A stretch of DNA of 64,000 nucleotides from an uncultured Saccharospirillaceae bacterium (GCA_947503895.1 CANNFT010000015.1:1-64000); one strand, 5' to 3'; positions 1 to 8,622 are shown, counted from the stretch's first letter. Numbers and translations are program-made. Notes: generated by a model not told the origin, from the letters alone.

Positions 1-107
1 TCACCATCCAGTTTGCCAGATTGGTACGATCCAGGTTGATGCCTATTCGATTAAACATCTCACTTTGACGATACAGTAGCAACGCATCGGCGTATTTTTG
101 TATCGTG
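1..107 (-). pseudogene. tnpC: IS66 transposase TnpC fragment, running off the window
   Basis: Reading leftwards in the frame shifted relative to tnpA, the translation gives KYADALLLYRQSEMFNRIGI followed by NLDRTNLANWMV. This is the well-known IS66 transposase block (KYxDxLPLYRQ...GI.L.R.TLANW) that precedes the catalytic DDE region. No start codon or upstream TnpC sequence is present because the deletion joins it directly to tnpA. The rest of the transposase, if present, lies left of base 1. Confidence 0.7.
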
Positions 108-363
108 ACAAAGATTCTGGGTAGTGAATTTTGCACTGACCCAATTCAATGACCAGCCCTGTTGATGACATTACACAATGCTGAGGCTGAACAGCAACCT
201 TAGAAAATCCAGAGGAATCCAAAGGCTTTGCTCTGCGTTCAGCGAGTTTGCGATTAAAATATTTAGGGTTGATGTCATACTCGGAACAAAATGCTATTTG
301 AGTTTGGCATGAACTTTCAAAGTCTGCCATAAGTTTGGGCCAGTTGTATTTGATTTTAGGCAT
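108..363 (-). pseudogene. tnpA: IS66 accessory protein TnpA, 3'-truncated
   Basis: The first 80 or so residues match the IS66 accessory protein TnpA layout. A helix-turn-helix-like N-terminus carries the typical FCSEYDINPKYFNRKL segment (about residues 25-40), followed by a linker and the SGFSKVAV and VIELGQCKIHYP strands. The ATG at 363 is preceded by AGGAGGCACC, a strong ribosome-binding site. After about residue 82 the reading frame runs into DNA that codes in another frame for TnpC, so the tail of the 106-codon ORF (stop at 43) is not native. In intact elements TnpA is followed by TnpB and TnpC; both TnpB and the start of TnpC are missing here. Confidence 0.7.
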
Positions 364-442
364 GGTGCCTCCTGAATAAAGGTGGCTACAGATTAAAAAG
401 TTGGCTTGGCTATTTGAAGACTGTGCTTGGATTGGCGTTTAC

Positions 443-739
443 GTTTAACGAGCACACGGAGACAACAGCACAAAAATTTGTTTACCTTAAATGGCTTGAA
501 TCACTGCTACCCCACAGTTGGGAAAATAAAAAGGGCTTAAAAATTCAAAAGGTTGGTAAGATATAATCACCACAATGAAACCAACTAACCCGACTATATT
601 TAATCAGTGCAGTTACACAGAATTATTTATAGTCTCTGAACAATCTTACTCAAAATTCGAACAACTTCTGGACTGAGCCCACATCAATTTTTTCTATTGA
701 AGCAATGCATTAAACCAAAACTTAAAACAACTCAACTAT
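443..739. other. Noncoding stretch after the IS66 remnant
   Basis: No convincing ORF, RNA or repeat was seen. The DNA is AT-rich. Confidence 0.4.
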
Positions 740-1015
740 TCAATAGTATCTTTCATAGAGTCGTTTTGATATCTGAAACACCTGCTCTTGCTCAACGATT
801 TCTTCATCAAGAATGCAGATTGACAAAGACAACATATCCTCTTCAGCATAATAAAATCGATCTATAGCACTATTACCGTATTTTGATATCTTTTCATTTA
901 CGAGCTCAGCACTGATCCAGAAAAAATACTGTTCTCCATCTTCATTGGTGATCTCATAGTGAATCTCTTGATTATTCTTTTCTAACCATACACTGACAAA
1001 AAACCATTCCTTCAT
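740..1015 (-). CDS. Small hypothetical protein, 91 aa
   Basis: I do not recognise the family. The protein is acidic and soluble, with an aromatic N-terminal strand (EWFFVSVWLEKNN) and a QYFFWISAELVNEKIS segment. It has no signal peptide or membrane segment. It stands alone on the minus strand, with AT-rich DNA on both sides and an IS remnant 300 bp away, which suggests an accessory gene. The start ATG at 1015 has no clear ribosome-binding site. Small acidic proteins of this sort are often immunity or orphan proteins, but nothing here proves that. Confidence 0.5.
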   Translation of the reverse strand: MKEWFFVSVWLEKNNQEIHYEITNEDGEQYFFWISAELVNEKISKYGNSAIDRFYYAEEDMLSLSICILDEEIVEQEQVFQISKRLYERYY

Positions 1016-1069
1016 TTAATACACTCATTCACAAAAATTTAAATCAGTTGTAAGCAATCAACTCAATTA

Positions 1070-1219
1070 ATGGCTTCAGTTAAAATTATTAAATTCAAAA
1101 CCATTACTCATACAAATGGATTTAGAGAACCTTTAGTTAATGCACACCAAGGCGATGGGGTTCATTATGTCAATCACACCAGAGAATGGATATTTGCGAT
1201 AGCTTTGCTAGAAACCTAA
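1070..1219 (+). CDS. Possible 49-aa ORF of unknown function
   Basis: An ATG-to-TAA frame gives a protein beginning MASVKIIKFKTITHTNGF and ending in a REWIFAIALLET tail. There is no good ribosome-binding site and the family is not recognised. It may be the remnant of a longer gene, or chance. Confidence 0.22.
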   Translation: MASVKIIKFKTITHTNGFREPLVNAHQGDGVHYVNHTREWIFAIALLET

Positions 1220-1325
1220 ATATAAGCTGAAGACAACATGCCCCTGAGGATATTTAATTCTGCTCTACAGATCATATTTTCTAGTCAGCGCACGAGACAT
1301 CGTAGCCAAAAGCTATATGCCCACT

Positions 1326-1365
1326 CGCAAAAAAATAGCCGAATCATTTCTGATTCGGCTATTTT
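1326..1365 (-). terminator. Rho-independent terminator of the first acyl-CoA dehydrogenase
   Basis: A perfect stem, AAAATAGCCGAATCA pairing with TGATTCGGCTATTTT around a TTTC loop (1332-1365), lies 22 bp past the stop codon at 1388. On the minus strand it is followed by a run of Ts. Confidence 0.85.
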
Positions 1366-1387
1366 GCAACACAATTAAGCAGTTAGA

Positions 1388-3172
1388 TTAGAACTGTTCT
1401 GCTTCTAGCTCATACAAGCAATCTGCCCCGCCTTTTACAGCTTCTGACAAAGAGATGTACCTTGGCAGTAGACGCTTAGTAAAGAAGCGTGCAGTGGCCA
1501 ATTTGTTAGCATAAAACGGCTCTGCGTCTGCTTTTTCAAGTGCAGGAATCGCACTTAGGGCAAACATATAAGCCATTGAGGTGTAGCCAAATACTTGTAA
1601 GTATTCTACGGAAGAAGCACCAATTTCATTTGGATTCGATTGCGCTTTTTCCATCACCCACTCAGTTAGATCAACCAAGTTTGCGACGGCTGCTTTTAGT
1701 GGTGTGATAAATTCAACCATGTTGTCTTTGCCTTCTTGTGCAGCAATAAACTGGTTGATTTCTTCCACATAGATTTTAAAGAACGCACCGCCATTAGCAG
1801 CGATTTTACGACCAATTAAATCTAAAGACTGAATGCCATTAGTGCCTTCATATATTTGCGTTATACGAATATCACGCACGTGCTGTTCTTGTCCCCACTC
1901 ACGAATGAATCCGTGACCACCAAAAATCTGTTGGCCGGCCACTGCAGATTCCAATGCAGTATCCGTTAGGAAAGATTTAACCACAGGCGTCAGCAATGCA
2001 ACCATGGCTTCAGCGTGTTTCACATCGTCTTCATTGTCGGAGAATTTTGCAATATCCAACCATTTTGATGCGTATGTAGAAAATGCACGTCCGCCTTCTG
2101 TCAATGCGCGCATGGTTAACAACATGCGACGTACGTCAGGGTGAACGATGATTGGATCAGCCGCTTTGTCTTTCGCTACAGGGCCCGTTGGCGCTCGGCT
2201 TTGAATACGATCATTCGCATACAAAACTGCGTTTTGATAAGAGTTTTCTGCTGCGCCGATACCTTGAATACCCACCGCAACACGCTCGTAGTTCATCATG
2301 GTGAACATGGCGTTTAGACCTTTGTTCACTTCGCCTACTAACCAGCCTTTTGCTCCGTCGTAGTTCATGACACAGGTTGCAGAAGCTTTGATACCCATCT
2401 TGTGTTCAATCGAACCGCAAGAGAATTGGTTGCGCTCTCCTAATGAGCCATCTTCATTAACGAGGAATTTTGGCACAAGGAATAATGAAATACCTTTAGG
2501 GCCAGCTGGTGCATCGGGTAATTTAGCCAACACAAGGTGGATGATGTTTTCCGCCATGTCGTGCTCGCCCCAAGTGATAAAGATCTTGGTGCCAGATACT
2601 GCGTAAGAGCCATCGGCTTGTGGCTCTGCTTTGGTGCGAATGATACCCAAGTCAGTACCCGCATGAGGCTCTGTTAAGTCCATCGCGCCAGCCCACTGAC
2701 CAGAGTACATGTTAGGCAAGTATTTATCTTTTAATTCTTGGCTACCGTGTGCATTCAATGCCAATGCAGCACCGGCGGTTAGCATTGGCGCTAAGCCAAA
2801 TGACATGTTGGAACCTTGAACCATTTCTTCGACTTGGCCCACCAACATTTTTGGCATTCCCATTCCGCCAAATTCTGGGTTACCACCCAATCCACCCCAA
2901 CCACCGTCGGCATAGGTTTGGTAAGCTTCTTTAAAACCGTCTGGCGAGGTCACCTCTCCATCACTCCATTTAGAGCCTTGCTCGTCTGCTTCACGATTAA
3001 GCGGTGCCAGTACATTACCTGCAATCTTACCGGCTTCTTCTAAAATGGCGTCTGCTGTTTCAGGGTCAACAGCTTCTGCTAATCGAGGCATTTCAGCCCA
3101 CAATTTAGGTGCATCAAATACGTCGTTCAGTAGGAAGCGCATGTCGCGCAAGGGAGCTTTATATTCAGGCAT
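1388..3172 (-). CDS. Acyl-CoA dehydrogenase, 594 aa, FadE1/FadE2-like
   Basis: FAD-dependent acyl-CoA dehydrogenase of the long (about 600 aa) bacterial class, catalysing the first step of beta-oxidation. In order there is a short N-terminal extension (MPEYKAPLRDMRFLL), the N-terminal helical domain, the middle beta domain (MDLTEPHAGTDLG, about 165-177; KIFITWGEHDM), and the C-terminal helical domain with the catalytic-base motif IYEGTNGIQ around residue 440. An acyl-CoA dehydrogenase C-terminal extension follows. The family includes Pseudomonas aeruginosa PA0506/PA0508 and the related DmdC group, so the exact chain length is not predictable. A sister gene lies 259 bp upstream in the same orientation. 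The gene ends at a clear terminator. Confidence 0.93.
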   Translation of the reverse strand: MPEYKAPLRDMRFLLNDVFDAPKLWAEMPRLAEAVDPETADAILEEAGKIAGNVLAPLNREADEQGSKWSDGEVTSPDGFKEAYQTYADGGWGGLGGNPEFGGMGMPKMLVGQVEEMVQGSNMSFGLAPMLTAGAALALNAHGSQELKDKYLPNMYSGQWAGAMDLTEPHAGTDLGIIRTKAEPQADGSYAVSGTKIFITWGEHDMAENIIHLVLAKLPDAPAGPKGISLFLVPKFLVNEDGSLGERNQFSCGSIEHKMGIKASATCVMNYDGAKGWLVGEVNKGLNAMFTMMNYERVAVGIQGIGAAENSYQNAVLYANDRIQSRAPTGPVAKDKAADPIIVHPDVRRMLLTMRALTEGGRAFSTYASKWLDIAKFSDNEDDVKHAEAMVALLTPVVKSFLTDTALESAVAGQQIFGGHGFIREWGQEQHVRDIRITQIYEGTNGIQSLDLIGRKIAANGGAFFKIYVEEINQFIAAQEGKDNMVEFITPLKAAVANLVDLTEWVMEKAQSNPNEIGASSVEYLQVFGYTSMAYMFALSAIPALEKADAEPFYANKLATARFFTKRLLPRYISLSEAVKGGADCLYELEAEQF

Positions 3173-3378
3173 TCTCTTTCCTCTGTTTCAATCAAGCAAT
3201 TCAAAATCTCAATCATTCGATTTTGACTCGCATACGCTGTCTTTCACGGCGTATTTTGGTGTTCTTTCGTTATTATAAGCGAAATTAACATCGAGCAGTT
3301 TACTTCAACATAATCGTGAGCATTGTCTGCCGACATTCGCGAAATAGTCACTTTTTCGCTTTACGATTTAAATACGAA

Positions 3379-3408
3379 AGCCGCCACTCTCTTACGAAAG
3401 GGGCGGCT
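3379..3408 (-). terminator. Candidate terminator between the two acyl-CoA dehydrogenase genes
   Basis: AGCCGCC (3379-3385) pairs with GGCGGCT (3402-3408), 24 bp past the stop of the 601-aa gene. The T-tract on the minus strand is short (TTTCGTATTT), so termination may be partial. Confidence 0.5.
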
Positions 3409-3431
3409 CATCGGATCAGTTTAATTCAAGA

Positions 3432-5237
3432 TTAGAACGCGAAATGTTCTTCATCAAGATCCATCAATGTATCCGCACCCGCTAGCATAGTAGCAGCGTG
3501 GGACTTAGTACGTGGCAAGATACGTGTGAAGTAGAAGCGTGCAGTGGTTAGCTTCGCTTTGTAGAAATCTTCTTCAGTCGTACCAGCAGCCAAAGCATCT
3601 TGAGCAGCTTTAGCCATTTTCGCCCATAGGTAAGCCAGAGTGACGTAACCAGAATACATTAGGTAATCGACAGAGGCTGAACCTACTTCATCGCGGTTCT
3701 TCATTGCAGACATACCCACTTTCATCGTCAAGTCGCCCCACTCTTTGTTCAACTCAACCAACTGAGATACGAAAGGCGCTAGCTCTTCGTTGCCTTCTTC
3801 AGCTTGGCAGAACTTGTGAATCATTTTAGTGAAGTTCTTCAAAGACTGGCCTTGAGTCATCAATACTTTACGACCCAACAAATCCAAAGCTTGGATACCG
3901 GTCGTGCCTTCGTAGATCGTAGAGATCTTAGCGTCACGTACCAATTGCTCCATGCCCCACTCGGCAATGAATCCGTGGCCACCGAATACTTGAACACCTA
4001 GGTTAGTTGCTTCAACACCGGCTTCTGTTAGGAAAGCTTTAGCGATCGGCGTCAATAGACCCAATAGTTCATCAGCGGCTTTACGGTCTTCTTCTGAATC
4101 ACCTTTGTGTACGATGTCATTCTGAAGGGCTGTCATGTAAACCAAGGCACGACCCGCTTCAGCAAATGCTTTTTGCGTCAGCAGCATTTTACGAACATCA
4201 GGGTGTACAATGATTGGATCAGCAGGTTTTTCAGGTGCTTTAGGGCCTGTCAAAGAACGCATAGCTAGACGATCTTTTGCGTAGGCTAGCGCGCCTTGGA
4301 AAGAACCTTCACAAGACGTTACGCCTTGAAGTGCTGTACCGATACGTGCCGTGTTCATGAATGTGAACATGCAGTTTAGACCTTTGTTTTCAGGTCCGAT
4401 CAGGAAGCCTTTAGCCCCATCGAAGTTCATGACACAAGTAGAGTTACCGTGGATACCCATTTTGTGCTCAATTGAACCACACACAACAGCGTTGCGATCG
4501 GCTACTGAACCATCTTCTGCAACGTTGAATTTAGGCACGATGAATAGAGAAATACCTTTTGTACCTTCTGGCGCACCTGGTAGACGAGCTAGTACGATGT
4601 GAACAATGTTGTCCGCCATGTCGTGCTCACCTGCAGAGATGAAGATCTTAGTACCAGAGATAGCGTAAGAACCGTCTGCATTTGGCTCAGCTTTCGTTTT
4701 TAGGATACCTAGGTCAGAACCACAGTGTGGTTCAGTCAAACACATGGTACCGGTCCACTCACCGCTCACCAATTTAGTAAGGTAAGTGTCTTTTTGTTCT
4801 TGTGTTCCCCAGCTAGAGATGGTGTTCATCGCGCCGTGGGATAGACCTGGGTACATGCCCCAAGACCAGTTTGCAGTACCGACCATTTCAGACATGACCG
4901 TGCCCAAAGATTCAGGCAGGCCTTGACCACCCACTTCTTCGTCGTGAGCCATTGAAGGCCAACCGCCTTCTACGAACTGCTTGTAAGCTTCTTTAAAGCC
5001 TGTAGGTGTCGTAACAGAACCGTCTTCGTGGCGGGTACAACCTTCGATGTCACCTGTACGGTTCAAAGGGGCAATAACGTTCTCGCAGAACTTAGCGCCT
5101 TCACCAATGATGGCGTCGATCATGTCAGGGGTCGCAACGTCTGCATAAGCAGATAGGCTGGCGTAATGACCTGGCATGTCCAGCACTTCGTCCATTACGA
5201 ATTTGATGTCACGTAAGGGGGCTTTATATTCTGGCAT
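3432..5237 (-). CDS. Acyl-CoA dehydrogenase, 601 aa, FadE1/FadE2-like
   Basis: Paralogue of the downstream 594-aa protein with the same layout: MPEYKAPLRDIKFV extension, MCLTEPHCGSDLG in the FAD-binding middle domain, KIFISAGEHDMADN, and the catalytic motif IYEGTTGIQALDLLGRK near residue 440, followed by the C-terminal extension. It oxidises an acyl-CoA to the 2-enoyl-CoA and passes electrons to ETF (family knowledge). Two near-perfect PsrA-type palindromes lie 157-185 bp upstream, which suggests repression relieved by long-chain fatty acyl ligands and so a long-chain substrate. The two genes are 55-60% alike by eye and look like an old duplication. Confidence 0.93.
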   Translation of the reverse strand: MPEYKAPLRDIKFVMDEVLDMPGHYASLSAYADVATPDMIDAIIGEGAKFCENVIAPLNRTGDIEGCTRHEDGSVTTPTGFKEAYKQFVEGGWPSMAHDEEVGGQGLPESLGTVMSEMVGTANWSWGMYPGLSHGAMNTISSWGTQEQKDTYLTKLVSGEWTGTMCLTEPHCGSDLGILKTKAEPNADGSYAISGTKIFISAGEHDMADNIVHIVLARLPGAPEGTKGISLFIVPKFNVAEDGSVADRNAVVCGSIEHKMGIHGNSTCVMNFDGAKGFLIGPENKGLNCMFTFMNTARIGTALQGVTSCEGSFQGALAYAKDRLAMRSLTGPKAPEKPADPIIVHPDVRKMLLTQKAFAEAGRALVYMTALQNDIVHKGDSEEDRKAADELLGLLTPIAKAFLTEAGVEATNLGVQVFGGHGFIAEWGMEQLVRDAKISTIYEGTTGIQALDLLGRKVLMTQGQSLKNFTKMIHKFCQAEEGNEELAPFVSQLVELNKEWGDLTMKVGMSAMKNRDEVGSASVDYLMYSGYVTLAYLWAKMAKAAQDALAAGTTEEDFYKAKLTTARFYFTRILPRTKSHAATMLAGADTLMDLDEEHFAF

Positions 5238-5393
5238 CGGAATGACCTCTTAGCCTAACTCTTTCAACAAGCAGCCAATCTCAGAGAATAAGCTGCCGTG
5301 CTTTTGGTTAACTCGGAAGCCATAACCGCTGGCTTCGCCCTAGGTAGATCTCTGTCCCCGAATTCAATGTATTCCGACGGGTAAGACCTATAC

Positions 5394-5411
5394 TTCAAAC
5401 AAGTGTTTGAA
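5394..5411. promoter_or_regulatory. PsrA-like operator 1
   Basis: TTCAAACAAGTGTTTGAA has two 8-bp arms around a central AG. It matches the published Pseudomonas PsrA pattern (G/C)AAAC-N2-4-GTTT(G/C), read here as CAAAC-N4-GTTTG. It lies 157 bp upstream of the 601-aa acyl-CoA dehydrogenase start, the type of gene PsrA controls in Pseudomonas. Confidence 0.6.
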
Positions 5412-5422
5412 ACATACGTTTG
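5409..5422. promoter_or_regulatory. PsrA-like operator 2, adjoining operator 1
   Basis: GAAACATACGTTTG fits the same pattern (GAAAC-N4-GTTTG) and overlaps operator 1 by three bases, giving a double site. Confidence 0.5.
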
Positions 5423-5664
5423 CAAGTTATTAATGTCAAGCAAAAACCCCACCTAGTCTGGTTAAATAAAGCACAAGTATAGGCCATTAGAATCAGCCTA
5501 TTGGTGGCAGAGGGGGTCGATAGTACAGAAAGGAATAAAGCGCATCTCAGTTAGCATCGCTCGCCCAATTTCCGTGCACGATGAACTCAATTAGGAAGGC
5601 TATTGGCATGCCGTTTTAGAAACGGTATTCCACGGGTGATCTTGACGGTTTCGAAGGAAAGGAC

Positions 5665-5692
5665 GCTGGCACAGCGTGCTTCTTGTGCCAGC
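5665..5692 (-). terminator. Candidate terminator of the barrel protein gene
   Basis: GCTGGCACA (5665-5673) pairs perfectly with TGTGCCAGC (5684-5692), 35 bp past the stop at 5727. The DNA after it on the minus strand is pyrimidine-rich (GTCCTTTCCTT) but has no pure T-run. The rest of the gap between 5453 and 5664 shows no gene. Confidence 0.5.
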
Positions 5693-5726
5693 TGGGTATC
5701 TTCAACTCTTTACGAGCAACTCGTGA

Positions 5727-6341
5727 TTAAAATGAGTAAACCGCACCCACTGAGTAACCTTTAGCGTCTAGGTCCACTTCATTGAAGAAGTTAAGTGCGA
5801 ACGCCACCGAATCAATCGGCTTCAGACGTAGACCTAACTCATAGATGGTGGTGCTGTAGTCATCTGAACCACTTAATCGCGCTAGTGAAGAACGCATTTC
5901 TAAGAATTCAGCAGGGGTAAATGCTAAGCCAACGCGAACCGTTTGCGCACGCTCTTCATCAGCCATGTCAGCGCCAAGATTATCTTTAGCATCAAACGTT
6001 AAGTAATTGAAACGCACTTCACCGTATAGGCTGGCGTCTTTGTGTGCGGGAGTATGAAAACCCAATCCAATAGAGCTGTTCTCGAAGGAGGTTTCAGAGC
6101 GATAATTTGCGTATTCCCAATTATTGTCACGATTGCTGTAGCCCACCACGCCGTACATAAAATCCGTTAGCGACCACTTAGCTTCCGCTTTTGCGCCTTC
6201 GATATCACGCTTAATATTGGCTTGATCATTGGCTGGGTTTTGCGTGCCATTCACGTATTCAAGTGAGATTTCTTTGTATGTGATGCCTTCCGCTAGAGCA
6301 AAAGAAGGTAGTAATGCGAAAGTCAGTAGTAATTTTTTCAT
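5727..6341 (-). CDS. Outer-membrane beta-barrel protein with signal peptide, 204 aa
   Basis: The protein starts with a clear Sec signal peptide (MKKLLLTFALLPSFALA), followed by alternating amphipathic strands and a C-terminal YSVGAVYSF ending in Phe, the usual BAM recognition signal. The function is unknown; it resembles small YfaZ/OmpA-barrel-like proteins without a periplasmic domain. A GTG three codons upstream (6350) is possible, but TAGGTG spaced 8 bases from the ATG at 6341 favours the ATG. It is transcribed alone, with 490 bp of upstream noncoding DNA. Confidence 0.75.
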   Translation of the reverse strand: MKKLLLTFALLPSFALAEGITYKEISLEYVNGTQNPANDQANIKRDIEGAKAEAKWSLTDFMYGVVGYSNRDNNWEYANYRSETSFENSSIGLGFHTPAHKDASLYGEVRFNYLTFDAKDNLGADMADEERAQTVRVGLAFTPAEFLEMRSSLARLSGSDDYSTTIYELGLRLKPIDSVAFALNFFNEVDLDAKGYSVGAVYSF

Positions 6342-6838
6342 GTTGTGCACCTAATGTGACGTTGACTGTTGAGGGGCAAGTAACGAACCGCGAACAGAAA
6401 TTGATTGTTGACGCATCCTTCGCTTAAATCCGCCGTCTGGCCAATATCCCAGTCACGCACATGGGTCTCATGTTGACTGTTCAGCCGTGTCAGCAGTTGG
6501 TTCGCTTGTCCTAGGTTTACAAACCAGGGGCAGCATATTACCTGTAATTGCTAGACAATCAACGTCAACAGATAAATCCAATTTCCGCATCAATCACATA
6601 TTATTCTTTTAATTCAATGGGTTAACTCATTGCCTACTGCAAATATTGCATACCGCAAATATTTTGGATGAATTCGTCATCGATATTAATATTTCTAATA
6701 GATAGCGATTACCAAGATTCATTATTTTAATACAGCCTAAACACCTACTATGAAAACCTTGAACTGAACGACACTGCTCAAAAGCAGAGAGAAGGAACCT
6801 CCTATCGCTCTGCTAAGTCGCACCGAGGAAACAATCGT
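6342..6838. other. Intergenic region between divergent genes
   Basis: It presumably holds the promoters of the barrel protein (minus) and the quinone oxidoreductase (plus). TGTTGACTGTT or a near copy occurs twice (6360-6370, 6471-6481). GCAAATATT also occurs twice around 6640-6662. No gene was seen. Confidence 0.4.
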
Positions 6839-7813
6839 ATGAAACTAGTGAGATGCAGCGCATTTGCGCCTCTGGATCAACTTGAAATCGTTGACGTTCC
6901 CGATCCTGAAGTGAAGAAAAACCAAGTTCTGATCCGCAACACCGCCATTGGTGTGAACTACCCAGATGGCCTATTGGTTCAAGGTCTATATCAAATGAAA
7001 CCGCCGCTGCCATTTACCCCTGGCATAGAAGCGGCTGGCGTCATTGAGGCGATTGGTGAAGGCGTCGAGCACCTCCAAGTCGGCGATAAAGTGGCGGTGC
7101 TCATGCCCATCGGCGGATACGCCGAAAAACTGCTGGTGCATAAATCCATGGCTCAACCCATCCCTGAAAATATGTCTACAGCGGACGCTACCGCTCTATT
7201 GTGTGCATACGGTACAGCCCATCACGCATTAAAACAGCGCGCCAATATACAAGCTGGCGAGACCCTGCTAGTGCTAGGCGCGGGGGGGTCAACCGGTATT
7301 GCAGCCGTGGAAATCGGCAAGGCTATGGGTGCCACCGTCATCGCGGTGGCTTCATCAGAAGAAAAACTGAATATCGCAAAAGCCCATGGCGCAGACCACG
7401 GGATAAACAGCTCCGAAGGTGAGCTTGGCGACCACATCAAAGCATTGGTCAAAAATAAAGGTGTCGATGTGGTGTTCGACCCTATTGGCGGCGATGCATT
7501 TGACCAGTCCATTCGGCGCATGGCTTGGAATGGCCGCTACTTGGTCATTGGGTTTGCCTCAGGTCGTATTCCCGAATTTGCTGTTAACCTTGCGTTGGTG
7601 AAAGGTTTTAGCCTAATGGGTGTGTTCTGGGGAACGTTCGCACAGAAACAGCCGCAGGATTACCTGCAAAATCAGCAAGAATTATTTGCTTGGTATGAAC
7701 AAGGTAAGGTGAAACCCCATATTAGTCAGACGTATGCGCTTGATGATGTGCACACTGCGTTATCTGATGTGTTAAATCGCAAAGTCGTCGGGAAGGTTGT
7801 GCTGGTTCCTTAA
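6839..7813 (+). CDS. Zinc-independent NADPH:quinone oxidoreductase family protein, 324 aa
   Basis: Medium-chain dehydrogenase/reductase of the QOR type, about the usual 325 residues. The N-terminal GroES-like domain (GVNYPDGLLVQGLYQ, PGIEAAGVIEAIGEG) lacks the cysteine/histidine ligands of the zinc alcohol dehydrogenases. The Rossmann domain shows the NADPH-binding LVLGAGGSTGIAAVEIGKAMGA segment in two parts near residues 142-163. The family reduces quinones or enoyl/enone compounds. The neighbouring acyl-CoA dehydrogenases are consistent with a lipid-related role, but the substrate cannot be told. The ATG at 6839 follows GAGGAAACAATCGT, a fair ribosome-binding site. Confidence 0.88.
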   Translation: MKLVRCSAFAPLDQLEIVDVPDPEVKKNQVLIRNTAIGVNYPDGLLVQGLYQMKPPLPFTPGIEAAGVIEAIGEGVEHLQVGDKVAVLMPIGGYAEKLLVHKSMAQPIPENMSTADATALLCAYGTAHHALKQRANIQAGETLLVLGAGGSTGIAAVEIGKAMGATVIAVASSEEKLNIAKAHGADHGINSSEGELGDHIKALVKNKGVDVVFDPIGGDAFDQSIRRMAWNGRYLVIGFASGRIPEFAVNLALVKGFSLMGVFWGTFAQKQPQDYLQNQQELFAWYEQGKVKPHISQTYALDDVHTALSDVLNRKVVGKVVLVP

Positions 7814-7864
7814 AAAAAGTTTAGAACGAGTGGCGTAGTGGGTTTTCGCTGCGCTGTTTGTGGG

Positions 7865-8080
7865 TTGATTCTGAGACGATTTTCGGCTTCCTATTTTTCT
7901 TTGCGGGGTTGCACCACACACCCCGCTTCGCGGCTGATCGGTCTCCCCTACGACCTTGTATATTGACGATCTGTTTAGTTGGCGGTCGACGGAAAGGCCG
8001 CAGGGTGATGATCGGTTCGGTTATATTTTCCACAACCAAAACCATGGTCAAGGTCAAAACCTTTATTTCAACTTGGGCGC
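7865..8080. repeat. Intergenic repeat, copy 1
   Basis: A block of about 216 bp starting GATTCTGAGACGATTTTCGG is repeated 290 bp downstream at roughly 80-85% identity by eye. The best conserved core is CGACCTTGTATATTGACGAT, followed by TTGGCGGTCGACGGAAAGGC. Both strands have long ORFs through it, but substitutions and indels between the copies shift the frames, so it is not acting as a gene. The flanks 7814-7864 and 8081-8154 show nothing else. Confidence 0.85.
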
Positions 8081-8154
8081 TTTGGTGATGAGTGATCGCG
8101 TGTTCTGTTGAGGTTTTTATCTTTCGGTTTTCTTTGCTGATGACTCCGTTTAGG

Positions 8155-8380
8155 CTGATTCTGCGACGATTTTCGGCTCCCGGTTTCCTTTTGCAGGGTT
8201 GGCACCCCACGCCCCGCTTCGCGGCTGATCAGTCTCCCTACGACCTTGTATATTGACGATCTGTTTGATTGGCGGTCGACGGAAAGGCCGCAAGGTGGTG
8301 ATCGGTTCAGTTATATTTTCTGAAAGCAAGACCAAGACCAAGACCAAGAGCAAGAGCAAACCTTAAATTCAACTTTGGCG
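8155..8380. repeat. Intergenic repeat, copy 2
   Basis: Second direct copy of the 7865-8080 block. Near its end it carries a small tandem tract of AAGACC/AAGAGC hexamers (about 8325-8358) where copy 1 has ACCAAAACCATGGTCAAGG, so this part is slippage-prone. From 8381 to 8622 there is only promoter-like AT-rich DNA before the TPR gene. Confidence 0.85.
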
Positions 8381-8622
8381 TTTCAAGATTATTTTTATAG
8401 TTTTATGACGTTTTACGGTACACTTCCGCTCTATTACTTAACAAGATTGCATAGGCTCTTTGCAAATGGATTTCACCAGTCAAATATTTAAGGATGAATA
8501 TGTCTTACTCGCAGTTTCTTCACTCGCCCTCATTCAATAATTGGATAGCGGCTTTTTAAACCGTTTAACGGTGTAATTTTTCTCAATAATTATCTTCATT
8601 TTAAAAATTTGGTGAATGTCCC

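Larger units (their letters stand above)
1..442 (-). mobile_element. Remnant of an IS66-family insertion sequence
   Basis: The segment reads leftwards. It contains the start of an IS66 TnpA-type accessory protein joined out of frame to the middle of an IS66 TnpC transposase, and it continues past the left window edge. The outer end is proposed at 442, because CTGTGCTTGGATTGGCGTTTAC (421-442) reads on the other strand as a sequence starting GTAAACGCC, like the GTAA-type tips of IS66 elements. The following GTTTAACG (443-450) would be the 8-bp target duplication, but the other end is outside the window so this cannot be tested. The deletion means the element cannot move by itself. Confidence 0.72.

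Noticed and set aside
5264..5452. 62-aa minus-strand ORF upstream of the 601-aa acyl-CoA dehydrogenase
   Set aside because: It covers the PsrA-like operators and leader, has no family likeness and no ribosome-binding site; it is part of the promoter region.
8325..8358. Hexamer tract AAGACC/AAGAGC as a CRISPR or phase-variation tract
   Set aside because: Units are 6 bp with no spacers and lie in noncoding repeat DNA; it is simple slippage.
7821..8359. Minus-strand ORFs of 129 and 69 aa across the tandem repeats
   Set aside because: The two copies would give similar peptides (TLRPFRRPPxKQIVNIQGRR), but indels shift the frames and the third copy at 26.5 kb has no matching ORF, so the repeat is not a gene.
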